Assembly: GCF_011927785.1 (NCBI RefSeq)
Contig: NZ_JAATJK010000001.1
Location: forward strand, 3,436,001 to 3,500,000
Reading direction: 5' to 3'
DNA length: 64,000 nt
Source: Micromonospora profundi
GTDB taxonomy: Bacteria; Actinomycetota; Actinomycetes; Mycobacteriales; Micromonosporaceae
The notes below the pieces were generated by a model that made no database searches, had not been told where the DNA came from, and saw only the letters and a list, made by a program, of their open reading frames with translations. Below are positions 38,750-47,474 of this stretch, piece by piece; position 1 is the first letter of the stretch, and the number at the start of each line of letters is the position of its first letter. Both the position numbers and the translations under genes were made by a program.

Positions 38750-41323
38750 TCAGGGCGCGGCAACTCCCGTCGATCCTCTGTCGGTTCGCGCCTGCGGCGT
38801 AGTGTCGCTCGGCACCCGCTGTGTGGGGGCCGCCGGCGGCGCCAGCGAGCCCTCTGCCGGGCGGTCACCAAGCGGCGCGTCCTCTGCCGGGCGGTCGCCG
38901 GGCGGCGCGTCCTCTGCCAGGTGGTCGCCGGGCGGCCGTGCGTCGCCGCCGGCCCCGTCCGGGCCGGGATGCGCCGGACCGTCATCCGGCGCGGGTTGCG
39001 GCGGTCCCTCCTCCGGCGCGGGATGCGCCGGCCCGTCGTCCGGGACGGCGCTGGGCGGCGGTGTGACGGACCGTGGTGGGCCGGCGGGCGGGGCGCTTAT
39101 CGGCCGGGGGTGAACGGCCCCGAGCGGTCCTCCACCGCCGGTCGGGCCGTCGCTCCCGCCGGCCGGGCCGGCGCCGCCGGAGCCGCGATCGTCGTCGGCG
39201 CCGTCATCACGGGTACGGCCCGTGCCGGGGCGGGTCCGGTCCGCGGCGTGCCCGAGGACCCGCAGCGACGCCAGCGCGGCCATCGGCACCACAAGGGCGG
39301 CGGCCGCACCGGCCACGTCCAGCGCCGCGCCGTCGAGCAGGCCACCGAGCACCGCCGCGACAGCGGTGCCGGCAAGCGCGGCCCGTACCGCCGGGTAGAT
39401 GCCGAACAGCCGCATCAGCCCACCCCAGGGCTGCATCAGGGCGAACCACACCACGAGCGCGCCGACCAGGGCCAGCACTGTCAACGGGCTGTTCACGAGC
39501 GTCTCGAAGTTCGCGGTGCTGGAGCGGTGCACGGTGAACCCGCCGGTGCCGTCGCCCACGGCGGACAGGAACCGGCCCAGGCTGCCGCGCTCGGCCGCCG
39601 GACGGCGCAGATCCACCACGGCGAAGCCGATCCCGACGGCCAGGGCGGCCATGGCGGCCCACGCCAGGCGGCTGATGGTCAGCCAGCCACCGGTGCTGAT
39701 CACCGCGGCAACGCTCAGGCCGGCCGTCAACGCGATGGCCCCGACCGGATCGGCGCCCAGGTACGGGCTGCCGACCACCACGACGGCGAGGCCACCCACG
39801 GCGACCATCACCGCCGGCCGCCAGCCCCGGTGCACCCGCTGGGCGAGCCAACCGCCGGTCAGCAGGGCACCGGCGAGGAACACTCCCAGCCCGACGGTGC
39901 TCAGTCCGGAGTACCGGCCGCCCTGCAACGCCGAGTAGCCCACCACGCCGTTGAGTTGCAGGCGGGCTCCGGTGAGCACGTCCAGCCCGACGACAAGGGT
40001 GGTGAGGCCGGCCACCGCGCCGAACGGGCCGAGAGTGTTCGCGTACCCGGGGGCGAACCGGACCGCCGCCGTGCCGCCGGCCACCAGCAGCGCCGTGACC
40101 CCCGCGAAGATCCACCCGGGGTGCTCGCCACGCCACCAGGGGACGGCGTCGGCGAGCAGCGCGGCCGGCACTGTCAGCGCCGCCGCGACAAGCAGCACCT
40201 CCACCACCGCCACGACCCGCGGTGACGCCGGGGTCGGGCCTGCCGGTCCGGCGTGCGGGCGGGCCCTGCGCAGCAACGGCAGCACCGCCAGGGCCAGCAG
40301 CACCTGCACCCCGGCGAGCAGCGTGAAGAACCTGCCGGACACGGTCCGCTGGGCGGCTGCCTCCCGATCGGCGTCGGCCGGAGCGTTGATCGCGGCGGTG
40401 AGGTCGCCGGTGCGTTCGCCAGTGCTGACGGCGGGCCGGCCGAGGAACATCCGCTCCGGCATCGGCCGGCCCAGAGCGGCGAGGGCCGTCGGCGCGAGGT
40501 CGACGAGTTGCAGGTAGCCGTCGCGGCCGGTGCTGGCCGAGGTGAGCCAGCCGCGTTCCCAGCCCGGCCCGTCGGCGACCGCCACGTGCAGCCGCGACGG
40601 CTGCTCGGTGTCGGAGATCCCGGCGACAAGCACCAGCGACTGCGGTGGCCGGGCGGCCAGCACCCGGGCCAACTGGGCGTCCGCCGCCCGTGCCTGCTCG
40701 GCACGCTCCGCCGCCTCGGCGCCGTCCACGGTGCCGAGGTCGACGATACTCAGCACGCACGAGCCGAGCAGCGCGCTCGGATCGGCGGGCAGTCCCGCGG
40801 CGTACCTGTCGACCCGGCCGAACGGTCGGGCGGCGGCGACGGCCGCGCCCGGACCCACAGCGACCGAGCAGCGCACCGACTCCGACAGCGAGCCGGGCAC
40901 GGCGCCCCAGGGCAGCCGCTGCTGGTTGTACTGGACCACGCTCTCCTGGTCGGGCAGGTTCGCGCCGATCCCGTCCGGTTGCTCCACTGTCACCCCGACG
41001 GGCGGGCAGCCACCGGCGGGCCGGCTGCCGTTCCACCCGGCGAAGCTGCCCGCTCCCAGCGTCAGCCAGCCGTCCACCGGGCAGGTGGGCCGGTGCGCCG
41101 AGCGCACCGACAGCGAGCCGATCGAGCCGTCCTGGGCCATCCGCCACAGCGTCGGGGTGCTCTCCGGGCTGACGTCCTCCCAGCGCAGCCCGGCGACGCC
41201 GACGACCACAACGAAGTCCGCCGTGCGCTGCGGAGCGCCCTGCGGCGGTCGGGCCGCCAGCGCGGTGACGCCCAGCGCCACCACGAGCACCGTCAACAGC
41301 GCGGGCGCGAGTCGGCGCAGCAT
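38750..41323 (-). CDS. Multispanning membrane protein with alkaline-phosphatase-like outer domain
   Basis: An 857-residue protein from the ATG at 41323 (MLRRLAPALL), whose first base is shared with the stop codon of the preceding glycosyltransferase gene. An N-terminal membrane anchor is followed by an outside domain of about 320 residues with VVVVGVAGLRWEDVSPESTPTL, a layout like alkaline-phosphatase/sulfatase relatives, though the metal ligands are not clear. About ten membrane segments follow from residue 330 to 690. The last 150 residues are a Pro/Asp/Gly-rich tail with repeats (DDGPAHP, GDRPAEDAP). It likely works on the cell surface with the neighbouring lipid-linked sugar genes. That role is inference. 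Confidence 0.65.
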   Translation of the reverse strand: MLRRLAPALLTVLVVALGVTALAARPPQGAPQRTADFVVVVGVAGLRWEDVSPESTPTLWRMAQDGSIGSLSVRSAHRPTCPVDGWLTLGAGSFAGWNGSRPAGGCPPVGVTVEQPDGIGANLPDQESVVQYNQQRLPWGAVPGSLSESVRCSVAVGPGAAVAAARPFGRVDRYAAGLPADPSALLGSCVLSIVDLGTVDGAEAAERAEQARAADAQLARVLAARPPQSLVLVAGISDTEQPSRLHVAVADGPGWERGWLTSASTGRDGYLQLVDLAPTALAALGRPMPERMFLGRPAVSTGERTGDLTAAINAPADADREAAAQRTVSGRFFTLLAGVQVLLALAVLPLLRRARPHAGPAGPTPASPRVVAVVEVLLVAAALTVPAALLADAVPWWRGEHPGWIFAGVTALLVAGGTAAVRFAPGYANTLGPFGAVAGLTTLVVGLDVLTGARLQLNGVVGYSALQGGRYSGLSTVGLGVFLAGALLTGGWLAQRVHRGWRPAVMVAVGGLAVVVVGSPYLGADPVGAIALTAGLSVAAVISTGGWLTISRLAWAAMAALAVGIGFAVVDLRRPAAERGSLGRFLSAVGDGTGGFTVHRSSTANFETLVNSPLTVLALVGALVVWFALMQPWGGLMRLFGIYPAVRAALAGTAVAAVLGGLLDGAALDVAGAAAALVVPMAALASLRVLGHAADRTRPGTGRTRDDGADDDRGSGGAGPAGGSDGPTGGGGPLGAVHPRPISAPPAGPPRSVTPPPSAVPDDGPAHPAPEEGPPQPAPDDGPAHPGPDGAGGDARPPGDHLAEDAPPGDRPAEDAPLGDRPAEGSLAPPAAPTQRVPSDTTPQARTDRGSTGVAAP

Positions 41324-42489
41324 CACCGGTGTCCCGTCATCGGCGCGTCGGAGCCCGGAGCCGCCCGACCCGTGGGTTCCGCGGCCAGTTCGGCGTACAG
41401 GGCCGCCAGCACGGCAACAGTGTCGGCCTCGGTGGGCCACGTCGCGGCCCGCTCGGTGCCGCGCCGGGCCAGCTCGGCCCGCGCCTGCGGGTCGTCAAGC
41501 AGCGCGCGTACCGCCGCGTCGACAGCGTCGACGTCACCGGCGGGGACCAGCGCGGCGGCGTCGCCGACCAGTTCCGGCAGGCCACCCACATCGGTGGCCA
41601 CAAGGGGTACGCCGGCCCGCATCGCCTCCTGGGCGAAGAGCTGGCGGGCCTCCCAGTCGCTTGTCACCACCGCCAGGTCGGCTCCGGCGAGCAGGTCTGC
41701 CACGTCGGTGCGGTGCCCCAGCAGGGTCACCGGTGCGCGGGCCGCGGAGGTCCGGGCGGCCAGCGGCAGGTACGCCGGGCCGCTACCGGCGATCACCACG
41801 ACCGGCGGCGGGGTACGCGTTCGCCAGCGGGCCGCCGCGTCGATGAGCACGTCGTAGCGCTTCTGCGGGTGCAGCCGGCCGACGGAGACGATCAGCGGCT
41901 GGTCCGGGCGTACGCCGAACTCGGCGCGCACGGCGGCGCGGCGGCGGCCCGGGGCGGGCAGTGTGGGGGCGGCGACCGGGGCGAGGCGGGCGTCGGTGGC
42001 GCCCAGCGCGACGGCCCGCTGAACCAGGTCCGTGGAGGCACCGAGGGCCACCCGGGCGCCCCGGGCCACCACCCGCTCGACGAGGCGGGACACCCCGCCG
42101 CGCAGGCCACCGGCGAGCACCGCGTTGTGCCAGGTGACGACGAGCGGCGCGCTCGGGCGGGCCAGTACGGCGACGAGTCCGGCGCGCAGGCCGTGCGCGT
42201 GCACCACGTCCACCCGGGCGGCGGTGAGCGCGCGCCGCAGGGCGAGCACCGCGCGGGCGTCGGCCGGAGTGGGGCTGGCCGGGATCTCCACCGGCGCGAA
42301 GCCGGCGCCCACGCCGGTGAAGTCGAACTGCTCCTGGGTCGCCGCCGGCCCGCAGACCACTACTGTGGCGCCGCCCGCGACGAGCCCGCGTGCCAGCGAG
42401 CGGACGTGCTGGCCGACCCCGCCGGTGCTGGAGGCCAGCAGCAGCGCGACCGTTCCCGACCAGCCGGCGGGCAGGCTGGGCTCCGTCAT
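41323..42489 (-). CDS. GT4-family glycosyltransferase
   Basis: A 388-residue protein from the ATG at 42489 (MTEPSLPAGW). It has the GT-B two-domain fold of family GT4: SSTGGVGQHVRSLARGLVAG at the N-terminus, VVHAHGLRAGLVAVLA, then the donor domain with VSVGRLHPQKRYDVLI and the ExxxxxxxE-type segment DWEARQLFAQEAMRAGVPLVATDVG. The sugar donor and acceptor cannot be told from sequence. It has no membrane segment and probably works at the inner face of the membrane. It lies between the MurJ-like flippase gene (31 bp upstream) and the phosphatase-like gene (stop and start share one base). Confidence 0.85.
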   Translation of the reverse strand: MTEPSLPAGWSGTVALLLASSTGGVGQHVRSLARGLVAGGATVVVCGPAATQEQFDFTGVGAGFAPVEIPASPTPADARAVLALRRALTAARVDVVHAHGLRAGLVAVLARPSAPLVVTWHNAVLAGGLRGGVSRLVERVVARGARVALGASTDLVQRAVALGATDARLAPVAAPTLPAPGRRRAAVRAEFGVRPDQPLIVSVGRLHPQKRYDVLIDAAARWRTRTPPPVVVIAGSGPAYLPLAARTSAARAPVTLLGHRTDVADLLAGADLAVVTSDWEARQLFAQEAMRAGVPLVATDVGGLPELVGDAAALVPAGDVDAVDAAVRALLDDPQARAELARRGTERAATWPTEADTVAVLAALYAELAAEPTGRAAPGSDAPMTGHR

Positions 42490-42520
42490 CGCGACCCCCG
42501 TCGGTCCCCGTTTCCAACGC

Positions 42521-44215
42521 TCACCGAACCGCCGTCTCCTTCCCGTCGCCCCGCTCCGGGGGGATCGTGTCCGGCGTCGACGTGCCGGCCCGGTCCCGTG
42601 CTCCCCGTCGGCGGAGCCGACGCGCCACCCCGTGCAGCAGCGGCCGTACGTCCCGGCGGTCGACGAACCAGACCACGACAAGGAACACGACACCGACCAG
42701 GACTCCGGACAGCATGCCCTGACCGACTGCCGCGGCCATCGTCGGGGTGCCGTCGCCGGCCGACTGCAGCAGCCGGCTCAGGCCCAGCCCGGCGAGGGCG
42801 GCGAGCACCCCGGCCAGCACGCCGGCAGCTCCGGCGCGGGCCGCGCCCGCGAGCGCCGGACGGCCCGCGCTGCGCACTACCGCCGCGACCAGCAGTGCCC
42901 CGAGCAGCAGCATGCCGACCGAGTTGGCGGCCGTCACCGCGAGCACCCGGTCCTCCAGCGGCAGCAGCGCGCCGAGCAGCAGGACGGCGGCGGGGACGGC
43001 CAGCCAGCCGATCGCTGTGGCGATGGTCGCCGCGCGGGTCTCGCGCCGGGCGTAGAGCGCCCGGGTGAGCACCGCGAACAGGCCGTAGCCGAGCAGGCCG
43101 GGCGCGAAGCCGATGATCGCTGCGGCGGCGGTCGGCGCGGTGGCGGCCGGGAAGAAGAAGTGCCCGACCGGCCCGGCGGTGCCGATCAGCGCGGCCGCGC
43201 CGAGGCAGCCGAAGAGCAGCACGCCACGGACCGCCGGGGCCAGGGTCGCCCGGTAGGCGTCCTCGTCGCCGGTGGCCTGGGAGGCGACCAGGGTCGGGTA
43301 CGCCGCCACCGCGAGGGGCACGGCCAGCACCGCCCACGGCAGCAGGTAGACGGTCTGGGCCAGGTTGTAGACGCCCGGGTTGGTGGCCGCGCCGTAGGTG
43401 ACCTGGTTCAGGCTGACGATCAGGGCGACCTGCTGGGAGGCGACGGCGACCGCGCCGGCCACCGCCAACCCGCCGATCCTGCTCCGCGCGTCGGTGGGGA
43501 ACCCGAAGCCGGGGCGCAGCCCCAGTCGGAGCCGGCGGACCGGGATCAGCAGGGACAGCGACAGCACCACCACGCCGAGGGTGGTGCCCGCCGACAGCAG
43601 CAACTCGCCGTCGGCGCTGACGCCGCCGACGGTGGCCAGCCGGCCCTGGGTGGCGGTGAAGGCCAGGTAGACGACGATCACGGTGAGGCTGGACAGCAGC
43701 GGGGCGAGGACCGGCCAGGCGAAGCGGCGGTGCGCCTGGAGCACACCGGTGAGCACGATGCCGATGCCGTACAGCGGCAGCTGTGGTGCGAAGACCCGCA
43801 GCATCCGGGCGCCGCTCTGCTGCTGGGCCGCGGTGAGGCCGTCGCCGAGCGTCCCGATCAGCGGCCCGGCGAACAGCACCACGAGCAGCGCGAGCGGCAC
43901 CAGCAGGGCAAGCGTCCAGCTCAGCAACGCGCCGGTGGTCCGTGCCACAGCCGTCCGGTCGCCGGCCTCGACCGCCCCCGCGAGCAGCGGCACGACCAGG
44001 CTGGCCAGTGCCCCACCGGCGACGATCTCGAAGATGAAGTTCGGCACCGCGTTTGCCACCACGTAGGCGCCGCCGAGGTCGGTGGGGGCCAGGCTCCAGG
44101 TGAACACGGCGGTACGGCCGAAGCCGGCGAGCCGGCTGAGCACGGTGAGGACGGCGATGAGCGCGGCTGCTCCGGCCAGCCGGCCGGCGCCGGCGAGGGG
44201 TGCCGGTCTGGTCAC
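42521..44215 (-). CDS. MurJ/MviN-family lipid flippase homologue
   Basis: A 564-residue protein with 14 or so membrane segments. The start LIAVLTVLSRLAGFGRTAVF and the AYVVANAVPNFIFEIVAGGALASLVVPLL segment match the MurJ/MviN family of the MOP exporters, which turn lipid-linked cell-wall precursors to the outer face. A basic tail closes the protein. A GTG start lies one base after the stop of the MraY-like gene. Whether this is the essential MurJ or a second copy for another glycan is not decidable here, since the main murJ of actinobacteria usually lies near the origin. Confidence 0.85.
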   Translation of the reverse strand: MTRPAPLAGAGRLAGAAALIAVLTVLSRLAGFGRTAVFTWSLAPTDLGGAYVVANAVPNFIFEIVAGGALASLVVPLLAGAVEAGDRTAVARTTGALLSWTLALLVPLALLVVLFAGPLIGTLGDGLTAAQQQSGARMLRVFAPQLPLYGIGIVLTGVLQAHRRFAWPVLAPLLSSLTVIVVYLAFTATQGRLATVGGVSADGELLLSAGTTLGVVVLSLSLLIPVRRLRLGLRPGFGFPTDARSRIGGLAVAGAVAVASQQVALIVSLNQVTYGAATNPGVYNLAQTVYLLPWAVLAVPLAVAAYPTLVASQATGDEDAYRATLAPAVRGVLLFGCLGAAALIGTAGPVGHFFFPAATAPTAAAAIIGFAPGLLGYGLFAVLTRALYARRETRAATIATAIGWLAVPAAVLLLGALLPLEDRVLAVTAANSVGMLLLGALLVAAVVRSAGRPALAGAARAGAAGVLAGVLAALAGLGLSRLLQSAGDGTPTMAAAVGQGMLSGVLVGVVFLVVVWFVDRRDVRPLLHGVARRLRRRGARDRAGTSTPDTIPPERGDGKETAVR

Positions 44216-44216
44216 G

Positions 44217-45083
44217 TCAGTCGGCGCGCCGGCCCAGTGCGTCGAGCTCCCGCAGCCCCGGCGTCCGCTGGATCACCGACGTGAAGCTGACCTTCTCGCT
44301 GGCGGCGGTGAGACCGGCGAGCACGGCCAGCAGTCCGGCACGGCCGAGCGGGCCGGTACGCGCGGCGAGCGCGACACCGAGCAGCGCCCCGAGCGCGTTG
44401 GCACCGCTGTCGCCGAGCATCACGTCCTCGGCGAGGTCGTCGCGGAGCAGGCCGGCGGCGGCACCTGCCGCGCCCGAGGCGATGCCGCCGTGCGGGCCAC
44501 CGGTCAGTGGCGCGGCGAGCAGCAGCCCGGACTTGAGAGCGCGTCCTGGCCGCAGGTCGAGCAGGTTGAGCAGGTTGGCCGTGCCGGCGATCACCCCGGC
44601 GCCGAGCAGCACGTCGACGCTCCTGCCGAACACGCCGTGGCGCTGCCGGCGCGGATGCGCGGCGACCCGGGGGTCGGCGGCGAGCAACGCGGCGGCACCG
44701 AGGCCGGCGGCGCCCACCCCGACGACCTTGACCATGCCGGCGGTGACCCGCCCCTCGCGCAGCGCGGCGAGGTGGCCGGCGAAGCCCTTTGCCGCCTTCT
44801 GCTCCGGCCGTGAGCCCACCACGTCGTCGTAGAGCCCGACGCCACCCGCGCCGAGACCGGCGACCAGGGCGGCACCGCCGGAGGCGGCGCTTGTGGCACC
44901 GAACGCGCACACTGCGGACGCACCGACGGCCAGCGCGGGCCCGGCGGCCAGGGTCACCGTCCGGCCACGGAAGTTGGTGCGCTCCAGCGCGGGCCCGACC
45001 GGTGCGGTGCGCACCTCCCGCAGCGCGTACCGGGCGGCGGCGGCACCGGCACCGGCGATCAGCAGCCGGCCCAACGCCTTCAC
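44217..45083 (-). CDS. MraY/WecA-like glycosyl-phosphate transferase homologue
   Basis: A 288-residue membrane protein. It keeps two marks of the polyprenyl-phosphate sugar-phosphate transferase family: GLYDDVVGSR near residue 83 and NLLNLLDLRPGRALK near 170, followed by VMLGDSGANALGALLG near 222. The family links a sugar-1-phosphate to polyprenyl phosphate on the inner side of the membrane. It is shorter than MraY (about 360 residues), so it is a relative and not the cell's MraY. Next to MurJ- and GT4-like genes it suggests a lipid-linked saccharide pathway. Confidence 0.75.
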   Translation of the reverse strand: MKALGRLLIAGAGAAAARYALREVRTAPVGPALERTNFRGRTVTLAAGPALAVGASAVCAFGATSAASGGAALVAGLGAGGVGLYDDVVGSRPEQKAAKGFAGHLAALREGRVTAGMVKVVGVGAAGLGAAALLAADPRVAAHPRRQRHGVFGRSVDVLLGAGVIAGTANLLNLLDLRPGRALKSGLLLAAPLTGGPHGGIASGAAGAAAGLLRDDLAEDVMLGDSGANALGALLGVALAARTGPLGRAGLLAVLAGLTAASEKVSFTSVIQRTPGLRELDALGRRAD

Positions 45084-45204
45084 GCCACCACCCCGCTGCG
45101 CTCGGCAGCGGCGTCGGCCACCGCAGTACTCCGCCTCAGGTTCACGCGCTGCGCTCGGTCACGCACCACCTCGACGGTTACGGGCATGCGGGTACGTCGT
45201 TCGC

Positions 45205-46149
45205 TCACTGGGGCAGTCTAGGCAACAGGCCGGAGGTGGCGTTGTCGCCGACGCCGTACTGGCCGGCCTTCTTCTCGGTGAGCTGCTCCGCCAGGGCGAG
45301 GCTGCTCACGAACTGGCCCTGCACCGTGTTGGCGTTGTCGACCGTGGAGATGGTCTGCGACAGCACCGGGTCGCCGCGCACCACTGCCACGACGTTGCCA
45401 CCGGCGGAGCCGTTTCCGCTGACCACTATCGATCCGGTCCGGTCGAACTGCTCGGCGATCTTGACCACCGACTCGTCCCGCCGGTCGGAGTCCTTGTCGA
45501 CGTACGGCTGGCCGCTGACCACGACGACGCCCTCCGCCGGACCGGTGACCTTGTTGTTGTCGGTGGTCAGGTAGCCGGCGTTGTTGTACGCGGCGAGCAC
45601 CGCCCGCCGGTCGGCGTCGCTGACCGGCGTGGTGCCCTGCGGCCGGTCCAGCAGGACGCTGGCCAGCAGCGCGCTGGAGGTCTCCACGCCGTGCCCGTTG
45701 CCGGGCAGCCCGGTGGTCTGCGCGGTCGGACGGGCGGCGGTGACTGCCAACTCCAGCAGGTTGGAGTTGTTGTCCGGGTTGATGAACTTGTCCTGGAGGT
45801 CGACGCGGCCGGTGATGGTGGCGCCGGCCTGCTGGAGCTTCTTGAGCACGGCCTCGGTGTGGTCGCGGCCGTTGGGCAGGCTGAGCACCACGACCCGGCG
45901 ACCGGTGAGGGTGCCCGGCAGGACGACCTGGGACACCTGCTCGGCGAACTCCTCTTCCAGCGCGAGCTGCTTCTCCATGCTGTTGACCTGCTGACGCCAC
46001 TGCTGGTTGTCCTTGCGCAGCCCGGTGACCTGCGCCTCAAGTGAGTCGGCGACCGGGCCGTTGAGGGCGGCTGTGCCGACCACCAGGCCGATCGCCAGAG
46101 CCAGGAACACCGCGGTGAGGGACACCACGTGGTAGCGGAAGTTGATCAC
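45205..46149 (-). CDS. mctB: MctB-like copper/channel protein
   Basis: A 314-residue protein. The N-terminus INFRYHVVSLTAVFLALAIGL VVGTA-like start holds one membrane segment, then a coiled-coil stretch (LRKDNQQWRQQVNSMEKQLALEE), then a soluble domain with VVVLSLPNGRDHTEAV and GVVVVSGQPYVDKDSDRR. This is the layout of Rv1698/MctB of M. tuberculosis, which is needed for copper resistance there. The gene order steA-mctB is the same. Its role in a genus without a mycolate outer membrane may differ from that in mycobacteria. Confidence 0.85.
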   Translation of the reverse strand: MINFRYHVVSLTAVFLALAIGLVVGTAALNGPVADSLEAQVTGLRKDNQQWRQQVNSMEKQLALEEEFAEQVSQVVLPGTLTGRRVVVLSLPNGRDHTEAVLKKLQQAGATITGRVDLQDKFINPDNNSNLLELAVTAARPTAQTTGLPGNGHGVETSSALLASVLLDRPQGTTPVSDADRRAVLAAYNNAGYLTTDNNKVTGPAEGVVVVSGQPYVDKDSDRRDESVVKIAEQFDRTGSIVVSGNGSAGGNVVAVVRGDPVLSQTISTVDNANTVQGQFVSSLALAEQLTEKKAGQYGVGDNATSGLLPRLPQ

Positions 46150-46176
46150 GCTTGCAGCCTCTTGATCGGTCGGGAA

Positions 46177-47355
46177 CTAGAAGAGCCGGTACAGCTGGAA
46201 CACGAAATTGTCCCACCACTCGGCGACCACGCCCAGGTACGCCTTACCGACTGTAGAGACGGCCACCGCCGAGGCCATCGCCGCGATCGCCGAGAGCACC
46301 AGCAGCAACAGCGAGGAGCCGGAGATGCTCTGCCGGTAGAGCCGGCTCACACCCTTGGCGTCGACAAGCTTGCCGCCGACCTTCAACCGGGTCAGGAACG
46401 TCGAGGCCATTCCGCCGCGACCCTTGTCGAGGAATTCGACGAGGGTGGCGTGGGTGCCGACGGCGACAAGCAGCGAGGCGCCCTTCTCGTCGGCCAGCAG
46501 CATGGCCAGGTCCTCGCTGGTCGCCGCGGCCGGGAAGGTGATCGCCGGCACACCGAGGCCGTTGACCCGGGGCAGGCCGGGCGCCCGCCCGTCCGGGTAG
46601 GCGTGCACGATCACCTCGGCGCCGCAGCGCAGCACGTCGTCGGTGACCGAATCCATGTCCCCGATGATCATGTCGGGCGTGTACCCGGCCTCGACGAGCG
46701 CGTCGGCCCCGCCGTCCACGCCGATCAACACCGGCTTGAACTCCCTGATGTACGGGCGCAGCACGTCCAGGTCGGCCTTGTAGTCGTAGCCGCGCACCAC
46801 GATCAGGCAGTGCCGACCCTGCATCTGGGTCTCGATGTCCGGTACGCCCACGCCGTCGAGCAGCAGGTCGCGTTCCTGGCGCAGGTAGTCCATCGTGTTG
46901 GCGGCGAACGCCTCCAACTGCACCGACAGGCCCTCCCGGGCGTCGGACATCGCCTTGGCGACCGACTCGGCGTCCTGCAGGGTGCCGTGCGCGACCGGCT
47001 CGTCACCGGCGTACACCGTGTTGCCCTCGATGCGGACCTGGTCGCCCTCGCGGATCTGCTCGAAGACGCCCTCCCCCAGGTCGTCCAGGAGTGGGATGCC
47101 GGCGGCGACCAACACCTCCGGCCCGAGGTTGGGATAGCGGCCGGAGACCGACGGCTTGGCGTTGAGCACCGCGCCGACACCGACAGCTACCAACGAATCG
47201 GCCGCGACCCGGTCCAGGTCGACGTGGTCGATGATCGCGATGTCACCCGGACGCAGCCGGCCGACCAGGCGCTTTGTCCGGCGGTCGAGGCGCGCGGTGC
47301 CGAGGACTCGGCCCGGCTCCGTGTTTCGGTTCCGGCGCAACGTGGGTAGACGCAT
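46177..47355 (-). CDS. steA: SteA-like cell-division protein (thiamin pyrophosphokinase-like fold)
   Basis: About 392 residues from the ATG at 47355 (an ATG three codons earlier exists). The N-terminal domain GRLRPGDIAIIDHVDLD and LNAKPSVSGRYPNLGPEVL, the central VLIGVDGGADALVEAGYTPDMIIGDMDS and a C-terminal membrane segment (SSLLLLVLSAIAAM) match Rv1697 and SteA of Corynebacterium, which acts with SteB (the MctB relative) at the division septum. The central part resembles thiamin pyrophosphokinase but its catalytic use is unknown. It lies 27 bp upstream of mctB. Confidence 0.88.
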   Translation of the reverse strand: MRLPTLRRNRNTEPGRVLGTARLDRRTKRLVGRLRPGDIAIIDHVDLDRVAADSLVAVGVGAVLNAKPSVSGRYPNLGPEVLVAAGIPLLDDLGEGVFEQIREGDQVRIEGNTVYAGDEPVAHGTLQDAESVAKAMSDAREGLSVQLEAFAANTMDYLRQERDLLLDGVGVPDIETQMQGRHCLIVVRGYDYKADLDVLRPYIREFKPVLIGVDGGADALVEAGYTPDMIIGDMDSVTDDVLRCGAEVIVHAYPDGRAPGLPRVNGLGVPAITFPAAATSEDLAMLLADEKGASLLVAVGTHATLVEFLDKGRGGMASTFLTRLKVGGKLVDAKGVSRLYRQSISGSSLLLLVLSAIAAMASAVAVSTVGKAYLGVVAEWWDNFVFQLYRLF

Positions 47356-47428
47356 CGTGACCATCCTGGCATGTGAGGCAGGCTTTTCTGTCGCGACATG
47401 CCTGAGCAGGGCCGCCTACCCAGGGAAG

Positions 47429-47455
47429 CACACACCGGCGCAAGCCGGTGTGCTT
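47429..47455. terminator. Hairpin between recN and steA
   Basis: CACACCGGC and GCCGGTGTG enclose the loop GCAA, giving a 9-bp stem just after the recN stop. It lacks a clear T tract. Confidence 0.5.
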
Positions 47456-47474
47456 GCGCTCACAATACGCGGCG

